Shown: positions 52,084 to 61,169 of the stretch, in pieces | How positions within the stretch are numbered: position 1 is the first letter of the stretch | Layout of the letters: each line of letters starts with the position of its first letter | Notes under the pieces: model-generated | Database searches by the model: none | What the model saw: the letters and a program-made list of their open reading frames with translations, nothing else | Told to the model about the DNA's origin: nothing | Source of the DNA: Streptosporangiales bacterium | GTDB taxonomy: Bacteria; Actinomycetota; Actinomycetes; Streptosporangiales; WHST01 | Direction of reading: 5' to 3' | Length of the DNA: 64,000 nucleotides | Assembly: GCA_009379825.1 (NCBI GenBank) | Contig: WHTA01000011.1 | Coordinates: 1 to 64,000, forward strand | Translations under genes and position numbers: made by a program

Positions 52084-54401
52084 ACGACGGCACCGGAGTC
52101 GGTGCGTTCGCCGCTGTGCGTACGCGGGCGACCCGACTTCTTCTTCGCCCCGCCGCGGTGTACGGCCACGGGTGCCTGCGTGCGGGAAGCCAGGCCGACG
52201 ACGATCGGCGTCGCGGTGAACACCGTGGAGAACGTACCCGCCACGATCCCGACCAGCAGCGCGACGGCGAAGTCGGTGAGCGAGTCGCCGCCGAGCACGG
52301 CGAGCGCCGCGAGGATGAACAACGCGCCCATCCCCGTGTTCACCGTGCGCGGCACCGTCTGGAGCACGGCGGTGTTGGCGACGCCGGCGAACGACGCGCC
52401 CTTCTGCCGGTGCGACAGCCCCCACTGCTCGCGGATGCGGTCGAACACCACGACAGAGTCGTTCACCGAGTACCCGATCACCGTGAGCATCGCCGCAAGG
52501 AACACGCCGTCGACGGGTTTGCCCAGCCAGGCGAACGCGCCGATGACGATCAGCACGTCCTGGAACATGGCCAGCACCGCGCCGAGACCGAAGGTCCAGC
52601 GGAACCTGATGGCCAGGTAGAGCAACTGCGCGGCGAGCGCGACGCCGAGTGCGATCAACGCCTTGTTGCGCAGCTCGTCGCCGAGGCTCGGGCCGATCAG
52701 CTCGTCGCGTTCCTTCTGCACGTCACCGGCCACCCGCTCCAGCGAGGTCTCGATGCTGTGCGCCTCGTCGTTGTCGAGCTGCCCGGTGCGTACGGAGATG
52801 TTGTCGCCCGAGGTCTGCACCACCGCGCGGGGGAAGCCCGCGTCGGCGACGGCCGACCGCGCCCGTTCGACGCTCACCTCGTCCGACACCGAGTACTCCA
52901 ACACCCGGCCGCCGGTGAACTCGGCGCCGAAGTCGACGCCGCGGAACCCGATGCCGGCCAGTGCGACGACGACGACCACCGCGGAGACGCCGAGCCAGCG
53001 CTTGCGTCTGCTCATCAGGTCGGGGTTCCTGCGGGTCAGCCAGTTACGCACCCGGCCGGTGCTGGCGAGGCCGGTGATGGCGGGACGGTTCTTCAGCAGC
53101 CTCCGGTCCACAGCGAGCCCGGCGAGGAACCTGGTGATCAACAGCGCCGACACCATCGACGCGACCACACCGATGGACAACGTGACACCGAAGCCGCGCA
53201 CCGGCCCGGACGCCAGGAAGAACAACAGGCCCGCCGCGAGCAGCGTGGTGACGTTGGAGTCGACGATCGCGCTCAACGCCTTGCCGAAGCCACCGGTCAA
53301 CGCCCGCGAGACGTCACCGCGGTTCTCGCGCAGCTGGTACTCCTCCCGCGCTCGCTCGAACACCAGCACGTTCGCGTCCACAGCCATCCCGATGGCGAGC
53401 ACGAAGCCGGCCAGGCCTGGCAGCGTCAGGGTGGCGTTCAACGCGACGAGCACGGCGTACGAGATCAGCGCGTAGCAGGCCAGCGCGACGGTCGCCAGGA
53501 AGCCGACGAGCCGGTAGATGACGACGATGAACAGCGCGGTCAGCGCCACGCCGATGACCGCGGCCTTGGCCGACGCCTCGATCGCGTCGGCGCCGAGTGT
53601 CGGGCCGACCGTGCGTTGCTCGATCACCTCGACCGGCATCGGCAGCGCGCCGCCCGCGATCAGTACGGCAAGATCCTTCGCCTCCTTTTCCTTGAACTGT
53701 CCGGTGATCTGCGTCGAGCCGCCGGTCATCCCGACGTCGCACTGGATGTCCTGCGCCACCTGCGGCGAGGAGATCACCTTGTCGTCGAGCACGATCGCCA
53801 CCCGCCGCCGCGGGTCACCGGGCTGCTGACACGCAGCGTCGCCGGTGAGGCCCTCCCACTTCTGTACGCCTTCGCCCTCGAAGTCGACGTTGACCACCCA
53901 CTGCGCGGTGGTCTGCTGGTCGATCACCGACTCCGCGCCCTTGACCTCGTCACCGCTCAGCGCGCTCGGACCGAGCAACAGCCGCTGGCCGGCCTCGTCG
54001 GGCAGTACGCGTTCACCCTTGCCCAGCTCGGGTTTCTGGCCCTCGGGCGCGATCCCCTTCACCGGGTGGAACGAGAGCTGCGCGGTGCGGCCGATGACCT
54101 CCGCCGCCTCCCGCGGGTCCTGCACCCCGGGCAGCTCGACGATGATGCGGTTCTCCCCCGACCTGGTCAGCGTGGGCTCGGACACGCCCAGCGCGTCCAC
54201 CCGGCCACGGAGCACCTCCACCGTCCTGTCGGTCGTCTCCGCGTCGGCCTTCACCCTTGCGGTGTCCTGACCCTCGAGGACGATCTGGGTGCCGCCTCGC
54301 AGGTCGAGACCGAGGCGGGCCGGTGAGCTGAGCGCGAAGTACAGCGACGCGCCGATGATCGCCAGGGCGAGTACGGCGCGCACGACGGGTGCACGGGACA
54401 A
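52080..54401 (-). CDS. secDF: SecDF fusion protein-export subunit
   Basis: A 773-residue single-chain SecDF. The SecD half has LGLDLRGGTQIVLEGQDTAR, the P1 periplasmic domain and LPGLAGFVLAIGMAVDANVL (D-x-N-V-L-V). The SecF half starts near residue 460, with IGFRGVDFGAEFTGGRVLEY and the second conserved block IGYSVNDSVVVFDRIREQWG. It uses the proton gradient to pull exported proteins from SecYEG. Many actinobacteria have separate secD and secF as well, so this may be an additional copy. A His/Lys-poor tail rich in Arg and Ser ends the protein. Confidence 0.95.
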   Translation of the reverse strand: MSRAPVVRAVLALAIIGASLYFALSSPARLGLDLRGGTQIVLEGQDTARVKADAETTDRTVEVLRGRVDALGVSEPTLTRSGENRIIVELPGVQDPREAAEVIGRTAQLSFHPVKGIAPEGQKPELGKGERVLPDEAGQRLLLGPSALSGDEVKGAESVIDQQTTAQWVVNVDFEGEGVQKWEGLTGDAACQQPGDPRRRVAIVLDDKVISSPQVAQDIQCDVGMTGGSTQITGQFKEKEAKDLAVLIAGGALPMPVEVIEQRTVGPTLGADAIEASAKAAVIGVALTALFIVVIYRLVGFLATVALACYALISYAVLVALNATLTLPGLAGFVLAIGMAVDANVLVFERAREEYQLRENRGDVSRALTGGFGKALSAIVDSNVTTLLAAGLLFFLASGPVRGFGVTLSIGVVASMVSALLITRFLAGLAVDRRLLKNRPAITGLASTGRVRNWLTRRNPDLMSRRKRWLGVSAVVVVVALAGIGFRGVDFGAEFTGGRVLEYSVSDEVSVERARSAVADAGFPRAVVQTSGDNISVRTGQLDNDEAHSIETSLERVAGDVQKERDELIGPSLGDELRNKALIALGVALAAQLLYLAIRFRWTFGLGAVLAMFQDVLIVIGAFAWLGKPVDGVFLAAMLTVIGYSVNDSVVVFDRIREQWGLSHRQKGASFAGVANTAVLQTVPRTVNTGMGALFILAALAVLGGDSLTDFAVALLVGIVAGTFSTVFTATPIVVGLASRTQAPVAVHRGGAKKKSGRPRTHSGERTDSGAVV

Positions 54402-54458
54402 CGAGAACCTCCGGAAGAGACGTGCGGCGCGTACGCGCGCACGGGAACGACGAGAGCG

Positions 54459-54896
54459 TCAGGATCCGGAGGTCGCGGGTGGTGCGCGGCCCTGCGGCAC
54501 CCGGCCGCGTACGCCGCGCGCCCACGGGGCAGCGGTGTGTGCGAGCCCGAGCAGCAGCAGCGCACCGAGCAGGTAGGCAGCGGCGGCCGGCAGCGCCGGC
54601 GCGTCGCCGGACGCCGACTTGGCCGCGGCACCGGAACGCACCGCGACGGCGACCGTCGCGGCGGCGGCGCCACGGGACCACCGCACGGCGCTGTTCGCCG
54701 CACGGTCCGTGGCCCGTACGGCGCTGCTCCCGGTGACCGCGCCCGCGGCGCTGCCGCGTACGTCGGTCGCGCCGCCCGACCCGCTGCTGCGGGCGGTGGT
54801 GGAGCTCCACCCGAACGAGCCGAGCAGCACAGCGAGCGCGGCGAGCACGGCGGCGATCGCCACCGGCTTCATCCTGCGCCATCCGCGGTGCTGCAC
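54459..54896 (-). CDS. Alanine/serine-rich small membrane protein upstream of secDF
   Basis: A 145-residue protein with hydrophobic segments near each end (MKPVAIAAVLAALAVLLGSF and AAAAYLLGALLLLGLAHTAA) joined by a Ser/Ala/Arg-rich linker. GTG 54896 has an AAGGTGG site. The later ATG 54872 is possible. No family is recognised. It precedes secDF by 57 bases in the same direction and could be cotranscribed with it. Confidence 0.55.
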   Translation of the reverse strand: MQHRGWRRMKPVAIAAVLAALAVLLGSFGWSSTTARSSGSGGATDVRGSAAGAVTGSSAVRATDRAANSAVRWSRGAAAATVAVAVRSGAAAKSASGDAPALPAAAAYLLGALLLLGLAHTAAPWARGVRGRVPQGRAPPATSGS

Positions 54897-54917
54897 GTAG
54901 CCACCTTACGGACCAGG

Positions 54918-56420
54918 TCAGCGCAGCTGGAGCGCGAGGTGCAGGTCGACCAGGTCCGGCAGCCGCCGCAGGTCCTTGCCGGTGAGCTGCTCGATCCGCT
55001 CGACCCGGTACCGCAGCGTGTTCACGTGGACGTGCAGCTGCTCGGCCGCCTTCGACCACGAGCCGGAAGACGCCAGGTAGACCTCCAGCGTGTGCACGAG
55101 CTCGGACGTGTGCTGCGCGTCGTACTCCAGCAGCGGCCCGAGCACCCGGGCGCGGAAGGTGGCGCGGACGTCCGCGGGCACACTCGCCAGCAGCAGCTCG
55201 TGGCCGTCCAGCTCGTCCGGACCGGCGACGGCGACCGGCTCCGCCTTCGCGACCGCCAGCTGGTGTGCGTGCCGCGCCTCGGTGACCGCGCCGACCAGGC
55301 CGTCGGCCCCCGGCACCTGCTCGCTGATGCCGGCGGCCATCCGCTCGCCTGGCGTGACCGCGGTCGCCACCGCCCTGGCCGCCGCCGTGAGGTCGTCGCC
55401 GGTGCCCGCGACCGAGGCGACCGCGAGCACGCCGTCGCCGTCCGGCAGCCAGACGAACGGCTCCGCACGCCCCGCGACGACCTCGAGCGCCAGGGCGGCG
55501 AGCCGTTCTGCGCCGACGGTGCCGGACAGCACGAGCACGCTGAGCGGCTCACCGGGCTCCAGGCCGGCGAGCCGCAGCCGCGCCGCGACCGCCGCCGTGT
55601 CCGCGCCGTCGTCGAGCAGGGCGAGCAGGTCGTCGTCGGTCCTGGCGGCGTGCACCTGACCGTCGGCATCCAGCGCGACCATGGCCGCAAGCTCGTCCAC
55701 CACCGAGCGCCGCTGCGGTGGCCAGCGGGTGTGGTCGTCGTCCACGACGAGCAGCCGGCGCACCGGCGCCAGCGCCTGCACCGCGAACACCGAGTGCATC
55801 ACGCCGCCGCCGGCGTCCACCAGGAACGGCAGCGGGGCGCCGCGCGCCACCTCGCCGAGGATGGTGTCGCATTGCCGCTGCGCGACGGTGGAGTTGCCGC
55901 GCAGCAGCCGCCCGGTCGGCGACAGCACGCCGCAGCGCATGTCCAGCTCGCCGGCGACCAGGTCGAGCACGCCGGCGAGGTCGCTGCCGGCCTCGATGAG
56001 CGAGCGGTGCCGGCCGAGCACGGTGGCCAGGTCGGCGGAACGCACGGCGGACGCCTGGCGTACGACGTGCTCGGTGATCGTGGAGAACGCGACCTCGGCG
56101 CGCACGTGGAACAGCGGCAGCCGGTGGTGCCGGCAGGCGGCCACCAGGTCGGTGGGCAGCTCGTCGCGGTCCGGGTCGCCGGCGCCGAGGGCGGCCGCGC
56201 CCGCGGCGACCAGGTGCCGGACGAACCGCTCGGCGTCGTCGGCGTCGCGGCGCCACACCATGCCGGTGAGGACGAGCTCACCGCCGGTGAGATACCGGCG
56301 GGGATCGGGCAGGTCCGTGGTGACCACCCAGCTGACCGTGCGGTCCAGCTGCCGCTCGCCGCACAGCAGCTCCAGCCCCAGCTCCGGCGTCTGGAGCAGC
56401 GACCTGAGGTCCACCGCCAT
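54918..56420 (-). CDS. pucR: PucR-type regulator of purine catabolism
   Basis: A 500-residue PucR-family regulator. It has an N-terminal purine catabolism regulatory domain (MAVDLRSLLQTPELGLELLC to about residue 125), a central GGDEF-like/CdaR region, and a C-terminal HTH_30 (LEVYLASSGSWSKAAEQLHV, HVNTLRYRVERIEQLTGKDL). It is divergent from the uraD/uox/xdh/allB genes, so it almost certainly regulates them in response to purine or a breakdown product. It could activate or repress. Confidence 0.9.
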   Translation of the reverse strand: MAVDLRSLLQTPELGLELLCGERQLDRTVSWVVTTDLPDPRRYLTGGELVLTGMVWRRDADDAERFVRHLVAAGAAALGAGDPDRDELPTDLVAACRHHRLPLFHVRAEVAFSTITEHVVRQASAVRSADLATVLGRHRSLIEAGSDLAGVLDLVAGELDMRCGVLSPTGRLLRGNSTVAQRQCDTILGEVARGAPLPFLVDAGGGVMHSVFAVQALAPVRRLLVVDDDHTRWPPQRRSVVDELAAMVALDADGQVHAARTDDDLLALLDDGADTAAVAARLRLAGLEPGEPLSVLVLSGTVGAERLAALALEVVAGRAEPFVWLPDGDGVLAVASVAGTGDDLTAAARAVATAVTPGERMAAGISEQVPGADGLVGAVTEARHAHQLAVAKAEPVAVAGPDELDGHELLLASVPADVRATFRARVLGPLLEYDAQHTSELVHTLEVYLASSGSWSKAAEQLHVHVNTLRYRVERIEQLTGKDLRRLPDLVDLHLALQLR

Positions 56421-56460
56421 CAGCTCATTGTGCCTGCTCGGCGGGTAATTCGGAGAAAGC

Positions 56461-56497
56461 TACGAGACCGCCGCGCCGGCAGGGCGACATTCTCGTA
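56461..56497. promoter_or_regulatory. 7-bp inverted repeat in the pucR/uraD intergenic region
   Basis: TACGAGA (56461-56467) and TCTCGTA (56491-56497) are perfect inverted repeats centred 30 bases apart, about three helical turns. The position between the divergent genes suggests a PucR binding site. No other regulator gene is nearby. Confidence 0.5.
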
Positions 56498-56571
56498 CGC
56501 GGCGCCGATTGTGCGCACCACGCTGCGCGACGTCTAATGCAAACCTCGGCAACGCGGCGGGTGGAGGTGGC

Positions 56572-57063
56572 GTGACGCTCGACGAGTTCAACCGCCTCCA
56601 CCCGCACGCGGCCGTGACCGAGCTGCTCACCTGTTGTGCCTCACGGGGGTGGGCACAGCAGGTGAGCCACGGCCGGCCGTACCGGTCCGCGGACGCGTTG
56701 CTCGCCGCCGGCGACACGGCGTTCGCCGCGCTCTCCGCATGCGACGTGGACACGGCCGTCGCCGCGCACCCGCGCATCGGCGAGCGACCTGCGGCGACCG
56801 ACCGGGCGTCCACGTGGTCGCGGCAGGAACAGGCCGGCGTGGCCACGAGCGACGTACGTGCCGAGCTGGCCGCGGCGAACGTCGCGTACGAGGAGCGGTT
56901 CGGGCACGTGTTCCTGATCTGCGCCACCGGCCGCAGCGCCGCGGAGATCCTGGCCGAGGCACGGCGGCGGCTCGCCAACGACGCGCACACCGAACGCGCC
57001 GAGACGGTGCGCGAGCTCGGCGCGATCGTGCGGCTGCGGCTGCGGAAGCTGGTGACGCAGTGA
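56572..57063 (+). CDS. uraD: 2-oxo-4-hydroxy-4-carboxy-5-ureidoimidazoline decarboxylase
   Basis: A 163-residue OHCU decarboxylase with the signature AAHPRIGERPA (catalytic His region) and VAYEERFGHVFLICATGRSA. It converts OHCU to S-allantoin after urate oxidation and HIU hydrolysis. GTG 56572 has a strong GGAGGTGG site. The stop overlaps the uraH start (GTGA). First gene of the purine operon. Confidence 0.93.
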   Translation: MTLDEFNRLHPHAAVTELLTCCASRGWAQQVSHGRPYRSADALLAAGDTAFAALSACDVDTAVAAHPRIGERPAATDRASTWSRQEQAGVATSDVRAELAAANVAYEERFGHVFLICATGRSAAEILAEARRRLANDAHTERAETVRELGAIVRLRLRKLVTQ

Positions 57064-57383
57064 CCCTCTCCTCGCACCTGCTCGACGCCACCTCCGGCCG
57101 GCCCGCGGCCGGTGTGTGGCTGAGCCTGTGGCGGCAGGAGGGCCACGACTGGAAGTTCGTCGCCGACGGGCACACCGACACCGAAGGACGAGTGCGGGAC
57201 TGGCCGTTGACCGTCGGCAACCACCGGCTCGTCTTCGACACCGGCGGCTGGTGGCGGGACCGCGGCCAGCCGACGTTCCACCCCGAGGTCGTAGTGACGT
57301 TCACCGTCGCCGACGCCGACGCCCACCACCACGTGCCGCTGCTGCTGAGCCCGTTCTCGTACACCACCTACCGGGGCAGCTGA
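57060..57383 (+). CDS. uraH: 5-hydroxyisourate hydrolase
   Basis: A 107-residue transthyretin-like enzyme with SSHLLDATSGRPAAGVWLSL at the N-terminus and the family-specific C-terminal YRGS. The HPEVVVTF segment supplies another active-site His. It opens 5-hydroxyisourate to OHCU for UraD. The GTG start overlaps the uraD stop and uox follows after one base. Confidence 0.94.
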   Translation: MTLSSHLLDATSGRPAAGVWLSLWRQEGHDWKFVADGHTDTEGRVRDWPLTVGNHRLVFDTGGWWRDRGQPTFHPEVVVTFTVADADAHHHVPLLLSPFSYTTYRGS

Positions 57384-57384
57384 G

Positions 57385-58212
57385 ATGGACACCGTGCTCG
57401 CGTCGAACAGGTACGGCAAGGCCGAGACCAGGTTGGTGCGGATCGACCGCGGCGACCCGCAGCACGAGGTCGTCGACCTGACGGTGACGACGACGCTCAC
57501 CGGCGACTTCGCGGACGCGCACCTCGCCGGCGACAACCGCAATGTGCTGCCCACCGACAGCCAGAAGAACACCGTGTACGCGTTCGCGCGCGACGGCGTC
57601 GGCTCGCCTGAGGCGTTCGGCACGCGGTTGGCCAGGCACTTCGTGGACACCCAGCCGAGCGTGCACACGGCGTGCGTGGAGCTTGCCGCGCACCGGTGGG
57701 AACGGGTCGGCCCGCACTCGTTCACCCGCGCAGAAGGCGGCGAGACGCGTACCGCGACGGTCGGCTACGACGGCAGCGTCCCCACGGTGACCGCCGGCCT
57801 CACCAGCCTGCTGCTGCTGAACTCCACGGCGTCGGAGTTCACCGACTTCGCCGTGGACGAGTACACGACGCTCGAACCCACCACCGAGCGGGTGCTCGCC
57901 ACCTCGGTGACCGCGCGGTGGCGCTACGGCGTGGACACCGTGGACTACGACACCGCGCACGCGATCGCGCGGGCGGCGCTCGTCGAGGCGTTCGCCGACA
58001 CCTACTCGCTCGCGCTGCAGCAGACGCTGTACGCAATGGGCGAGCGGGTGCTCGCCCGTATCCCCGAGGTCACGGAGGTCACGCTCACGCTGCCGAACAA
58101 ACACCACTTCCTGGTCGACCTGACACCGTTCGGCAGGGACAACCCGGACGCCGTCTACTACGCCGCCGACCGGCCGTACGGCCTGATCGAGGGCACGGTG
58201 GCCCGCGCATGA
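57385..58212 (+). CDS. uox: Factor-independent urate oxidase
   Basis: A 275-residue cofactor-free uricase. The catalytic residues fit the family: Lys12 in RYGKAETRLVRI, Thr in NVLPTDSQKNTVYAFA, and His in LPNKHHFLVDLTPFG. It oxidizes urate to 5-hydroxyisourate and makes H2O2. The domain pair is complete. It overlaps the FAD subunit gene by ATGA. Confidence 0.95.
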   Translation: MDTVLASNRYGKAETRLVRIDRGDPQHEVVDLTVTTTLTGDFADAHLAGDNRNVLPTDSQKNTVYAFARDGVGSPEAFGTRLARHFVDTQPSVHTACVELAAHRWERVGPHSFTRAEGGETRTATVGYDGSVPTVTAGLTSLLLLNSTASEFTDFAVDEYTTLEPTTERVLATSVTARWRYGVDTVDYDTAHAIARAALVEAFADTYSLALQQTLYAMGERVLARIPEVTEVTLTLPNKHHFLVDLTPFGRDNPDAVYYAADRPYGLIEGTVARA

Positions 58213-59069
58213 GCACCGACTTCTTCCGGCCTGCCTCGTTGCGGGAGGCCGTCGAGACGAAGGCCGCGCATCCGGACGCGACGCCGATCGCCGGCGGCAC
58301 CGACGTGATGGTGGAGCTGAACTTCGACCGCAGGCCGCCGGGTGCACTGCTCGACCTCACCGCCGTGCCCGAGCTGGCCTGCTGGGAACGCACCGGCGAC
58401 GGGGTGCGGCTCGGCGCCGCGGTGACGTACACGACGGTCATCGAGCAGCTTGGTGTGCTGCTGCCGGCGCTCGCGTTCGCGGCCCGCACCGTGGGGTCGC
58501 CGCAGATCCGCAACCGGGGCACGGTCGGCGGCAACCTCGGCGCCGGCTCGCCGGCCGGTGACAGCCACCCGCCGTTGCTGGCCACGGGCGCCGAGGTCGA
58601 GCTGGTCAGCGTGCGCGGCACCCGCACAGTGGCCGCTACCGACTTCTACGTCGGCGCGAAGCGCACCGCGCTTGCCCCGGACGAGCTGATCGCCGCGGTC
58701 CTCGTACCGCTGGTGCCCGGCCCGCAGCAGTTCGCGAAGATCGGTCCGCGCAACGCGATGGTCATCGCCGTCTGCTCGTTCGCGCTCGCCCTCGACCCGG
58801 CACACCAGCGGGTCGGTACGGGTATCGGCTCGGCCGGGCCCACGCCGTTACGGGCGCCGGATGCGGAGGAGCTGCTGGCGAACGAGCTGCCGTGGCAGCG
58901 GCGGGACCGGCTGGGTGACGCCGTCGCGCAGCGGTTCGGCGAGCTAGTCGCGGCCGCCGCTACACCCATCGACGACGTGCGCGGCACCGCCCGGTACCGC
59001 AGGCACGCGCTCGCGGTGCTGGCCCGCCGCTGCCTGCTCTGGACGTGGGAGGAGCTGCGATGCGCGTAA
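58209..59069 (+). CDS. Xanthine dehydrogenase-type FAD subunit
   Basis: A 286-residue protein with the FAD-binding AGGTDVMVEL motif, RTVGSPQIRNRGTVGGNLGA (second FAD motif) and a CO-dehydrogenase flavoprotein C-terminal domain. It is the medium chain of a molybdenum hydroxylase made of three subunits encoded here. The order FAD, 2Fe-2S, deaminase, large subunit is unusual only in the inserted deaminase gene. Confidence 0.92.
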   Translation: MSTDFFRPASLREAVETKAAHPDATPIAGGTDVMVELNFDRRPPGALLDLTAVPELACWERTGDGVRLGAAVTYTTVIEQLGVLLPALAFAARTVGSPQIRNRGTVGGNLGAGSPAGDSHPPLLATGAEVELVSVRGTRTVAATDFYVGAKRTALAPDELIAAVLVPLVPGPQQFAKIGPRNAMVIAVCSFALALDPAHQRVGTGIGSAGPTPLRAPDAEELLANELPWQRRDRLGDAVAQRFGELVAAAATPIDDVRGTARYRRHALAVLARRCLLWTWEELRCA

Positions 59070-59533
59070 CGTGCACCGTCAACGGCACGACCAGGACCGC
59101 CGATGGCGTCCGGGCCGGCGAGAGCCTGTTGTACCTGCTGCGCGAGCGGCTCGGCCTGCCGGGCACGAAGAACGCCTGCGAACAAGGCGAATGCGGCTCC
59201 TGCACGGTGTTCCTCGACGGCGTGCTGGCGTGCGCCTGCCTGGTCGCCGCCGGCCAGGCGTCCGGTCGCGAGGTCGTCACCGTGGAGGGCCTGACGTCCG
59301 CCGGCGAGCCCGACCCGGTGCAGGCGGCGTTCGTGACGGCGGACGCCGTGCAGTGTGGCTTCTGCACGCCCGGCCTGGTCGTCGCCGTGCACGACCTGCT
59401 GGCCCGCCGCAAGGACCCGTCCGACGCAGAGATCAGGGAGGCACTCGCCGGGAACCTCTGCCGCTGCACCGGCTACGAGAAGATCCTCGACGCGGTGCGC
59501 CTGGCCGCGCAGCGACGCGAGGTGACGCGATGA
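59060..59533 (+). CDS. Xanthine dehydrogenase-type 2Fe-2S subunit
   Basis: A 157-residue small subunit. It has two iron-sulfur clusters: a plant-ferredoxin-type site with Cys40, Cys45 and Cys48 in ACEQGECGSCT and a later Cys in LACACL, then CGFCTPG and NLCRCTGY for the helical cluster. ATG 59060 has a GGGAGGAG site and overlaps the FAD gene by 10 bases. Its stop overlaps the deaminase start. Confidence 0.94.
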   Translation: MRVTCTVNGTTRTADGVRAGESLLYLLRERLGLPGTKNACEQGECGSCTVFLDGVLACACLVAAGQASGREVVTVEGLTSAGEPDPVQAAFVTADAVQCGFCTPGLVVAVHDLLARRKDPSDAEIREALAGNLCRCTGYEKILDAVRLAAQRREVTR

Positions 59534-60903
59534 GCAGGCGGCTGGTGATCGAGGGCGCGGCGGTGGCCACCGTCGACGAGGCGGGCACCGAGTACGACCG
59601 CGGGCACCTGGTGGCGGTGGACGGCGTGATCACCGCGGTCGGGCCCGGCGCCACGCCTGCGCTCAGCGACGGGCTCCCCACGCGGCGGGTGGACGGCAGC
59701 GGCTGCCTGCTCACCCCCGGCCTGGTGAACACGCACCACCACCTGTACCAGTGGGCGACCAGGGGGCTCGCCGTCGACGAAGCCTTGTTCCAGTGGCTGC
59801 GCGCGCTCTACCCGGTGTGGGCGGAGCTGGGCGCCACGGAGGTGCGCGCGGCGACGCGCGCGGGCCTCGGCTGGCTCGCGCTTTCCGGGTGCACCACCAG
59901 CGCCGACCACCACTACGTGTTCCCGCGCGACGCCGGCGACCTGCTCGCCGTGACGGTCGAGGCGGCCACCGAGATCGGGCTCCGGTTCCACCCGTGCCGC
60001 GGCTCGATGGACCTCGGTGCGTCCGCCGGCGGGCTGCCGCCGGACGACCTGGTGGAGGACATCGACGCCGTGCTCACCGCTACCGAGCAGGCGATCACCA
60101 GGCACCACGACCCGTCGCCGGCCGCCATGACCCGGGTCGGGGTGGGGCCGTGCTCGCCGTTCTCGGTGAGCACGCAGCTGCTGACGGCGTCGGCGGAGCT
60201 GGCCCGCGCGCACGGCGTGCGGCTGCACACCCACCTCGCCGAGACCGCCGACGAGGAGCGCTACTGCCAACGGACGTACGGCTGCACGCCGGTGGAGTAC
60301 CTCGACTCGCTCGGCTGGCTAGGGCCGGACACCTGGCTCGCGCACGGCGTGCACCTCGACGACGCCGCCGTGAAACGCCTCGGGGCGACCGGCACCGCGG
60401 TGGCGCACTGCCCGAGCTCCAACGCCCGGCTCGGCGCGGGCATGGCCAGGGTGCGCGACCTGCTCGACGCCGGCGTACCCGTCGGGCTCGGCGTGGACGG
60501 TGCCGCGTCGCAGGAGGCCGGCCTGCTCGTCGAGGAGCTGCGGCAAGCCCTGTACACGGCGCGGCTACGCGGCGGCCCGGCTGCGCTGACCGCCCGCGAG
60601 GCACTGGCGATGGCCACCCGCGGCGGCGCCCGCCTGCTCGGCCGCGACGGCGAGCTCGGCTCGCTGCAGCCGGGACTGCTGGCCGACCTCGCGCTGTGGC
60701 GGCTGGACGGACTGGGCCACGCGGACATCGCCGACCCGGTGACCGCACTGGTGCTCGGCCCACCCGCGCCGCTGCGGCTGCTCACCGTCGCCGGCACCCC
60801 GGTGGTGACCGACGGCGTACTCGCCACCGCCGACCCGACCGCCCTTGCCCGCGAGCTACGCGCCGCCAACCGCAGGCTACGAATGCGAACAGAGACACGA
60901 TGA
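59530..60903 (+). CDS. 8-oxoguanine deaminase-type amidohydrolase
   Basis: A 457-residue amidohydrolase of the 8-oxoguanine deaminase/AtzB group. Metal ligands are visible in GLVNTHHHLYQWATRG, LHTHLAETADEERYCQ, LAHGVHLDDAAV and GVDGAASQEAGLLVEEL. The N-terminal motif ALFQWLRALYPVWAELG is characteristic of 8-oxoguanine deaminases. It would turn 8-oxoguanine into urate, feeding the uricase. The last 37 residues (TADPTALARELRAANRRLRM and flanks) form the family's C-terminal helix, which is copied in the following small frame. Confidence 0.9.
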   Translation: MSRRLVIEGAAVATVDEAGTEYDRGHLVAVDGVITAVGPGATPALSDGLPTRRVDGSGCLLTPGLVNTHHHLYQWATRGLAVDEALFQWLRALYPVWAELGATEVRAATRAGLGWLALSGCTTSADHHYVFPRDAGDLLAVTVEAATEIGLRFHPCRGSMDLGASAGGLPPDDLVEDIDAVLTATEQAITRHHDPSPAAMTRVGVGPCSPFSVSTQLLTASAELARAHGVRLHTHLAETADEERYCQRTYGCTPVEYLDSLGWLGPDTWLAHGVHLDDAAVKRLGATGTAVAHCPSSNARLGAGMARVRDLLDAGVPVGLGVDGAASQEAGLLVEELRQALYTARLRGGPAALTAREALAMATRGGARLLGRDGELGSLQPGLLADLALWRLDGLGHADIADPVTALVLGPPAPLRLLTVAGTPVVTDGVLATADPTALARELRAANRRLRMRTETR

Positions 60904-61169
60904 CCACCACCACCGCCGGCGACACCCCCGTCGCGACCGACAGCGCGCCCGCCACCACCGACCCAGCCGCCCGCGCCCGCAAACTGCGACCGCACACCGA
61001 CAGCGACACCCCCATCGCGACCCACACCACCGACCCAGCCACACTCGCCCGCAAACTGCGACGGCGCACCGTCACCGACAGCGTGCCCGCCGCCGCCGAC
61101 GCGACCGCACTCGCCCGCGAGCTACGCGCCGCCGACGGCGGGCTGCGGATGCGGACGGAGGCGCGATGA
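60900..61169 (+). CDS. Small open frame built from repeats of the deaminase C-terminus
   Basis: An 89-codon frame starting at the ATGA overlap with the deaminase stop and ending at the ATGA that starts the molybdopterin subunit. It starts MTTTTAGD, like that subunit (MTTTVGG), and ends ALARELRAADGGLRMRTEAR, like the deaminase (ALARELRAANRRLRMRTETR). In between are two more copies of the ATxDPAxxARxLR unit (TTDPAARARKLR and TTDPATLARKLR). The frame is therefore a tandem duplication of the gene junction. Whether a stable protein is made is unknown. It keeps translational coupling across 270 bases. Confidence 0.6.
   Translation: MTTTTAGDTPVATDSAPATTDPAARARKLRPHTDSDTPIATHTTDPATLARKLRRRTVTDSVPAAADATALARELRAADGGLRMRTEAR
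60904..61165 (+). repeat. Degenerate tandem repeat of the deaminase/xdh junction
   Basis: Three diverged copies of the last about 70-110 bases of the deaminase gene. The final copy shares 21 identical consecutive bases with the original at the ARELRAA codons. The start of the first copy resembles the 5' end of the molybdopterin-subunit gene, showing that the duplicated unit spanned the junction. Confidence 0.6.
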
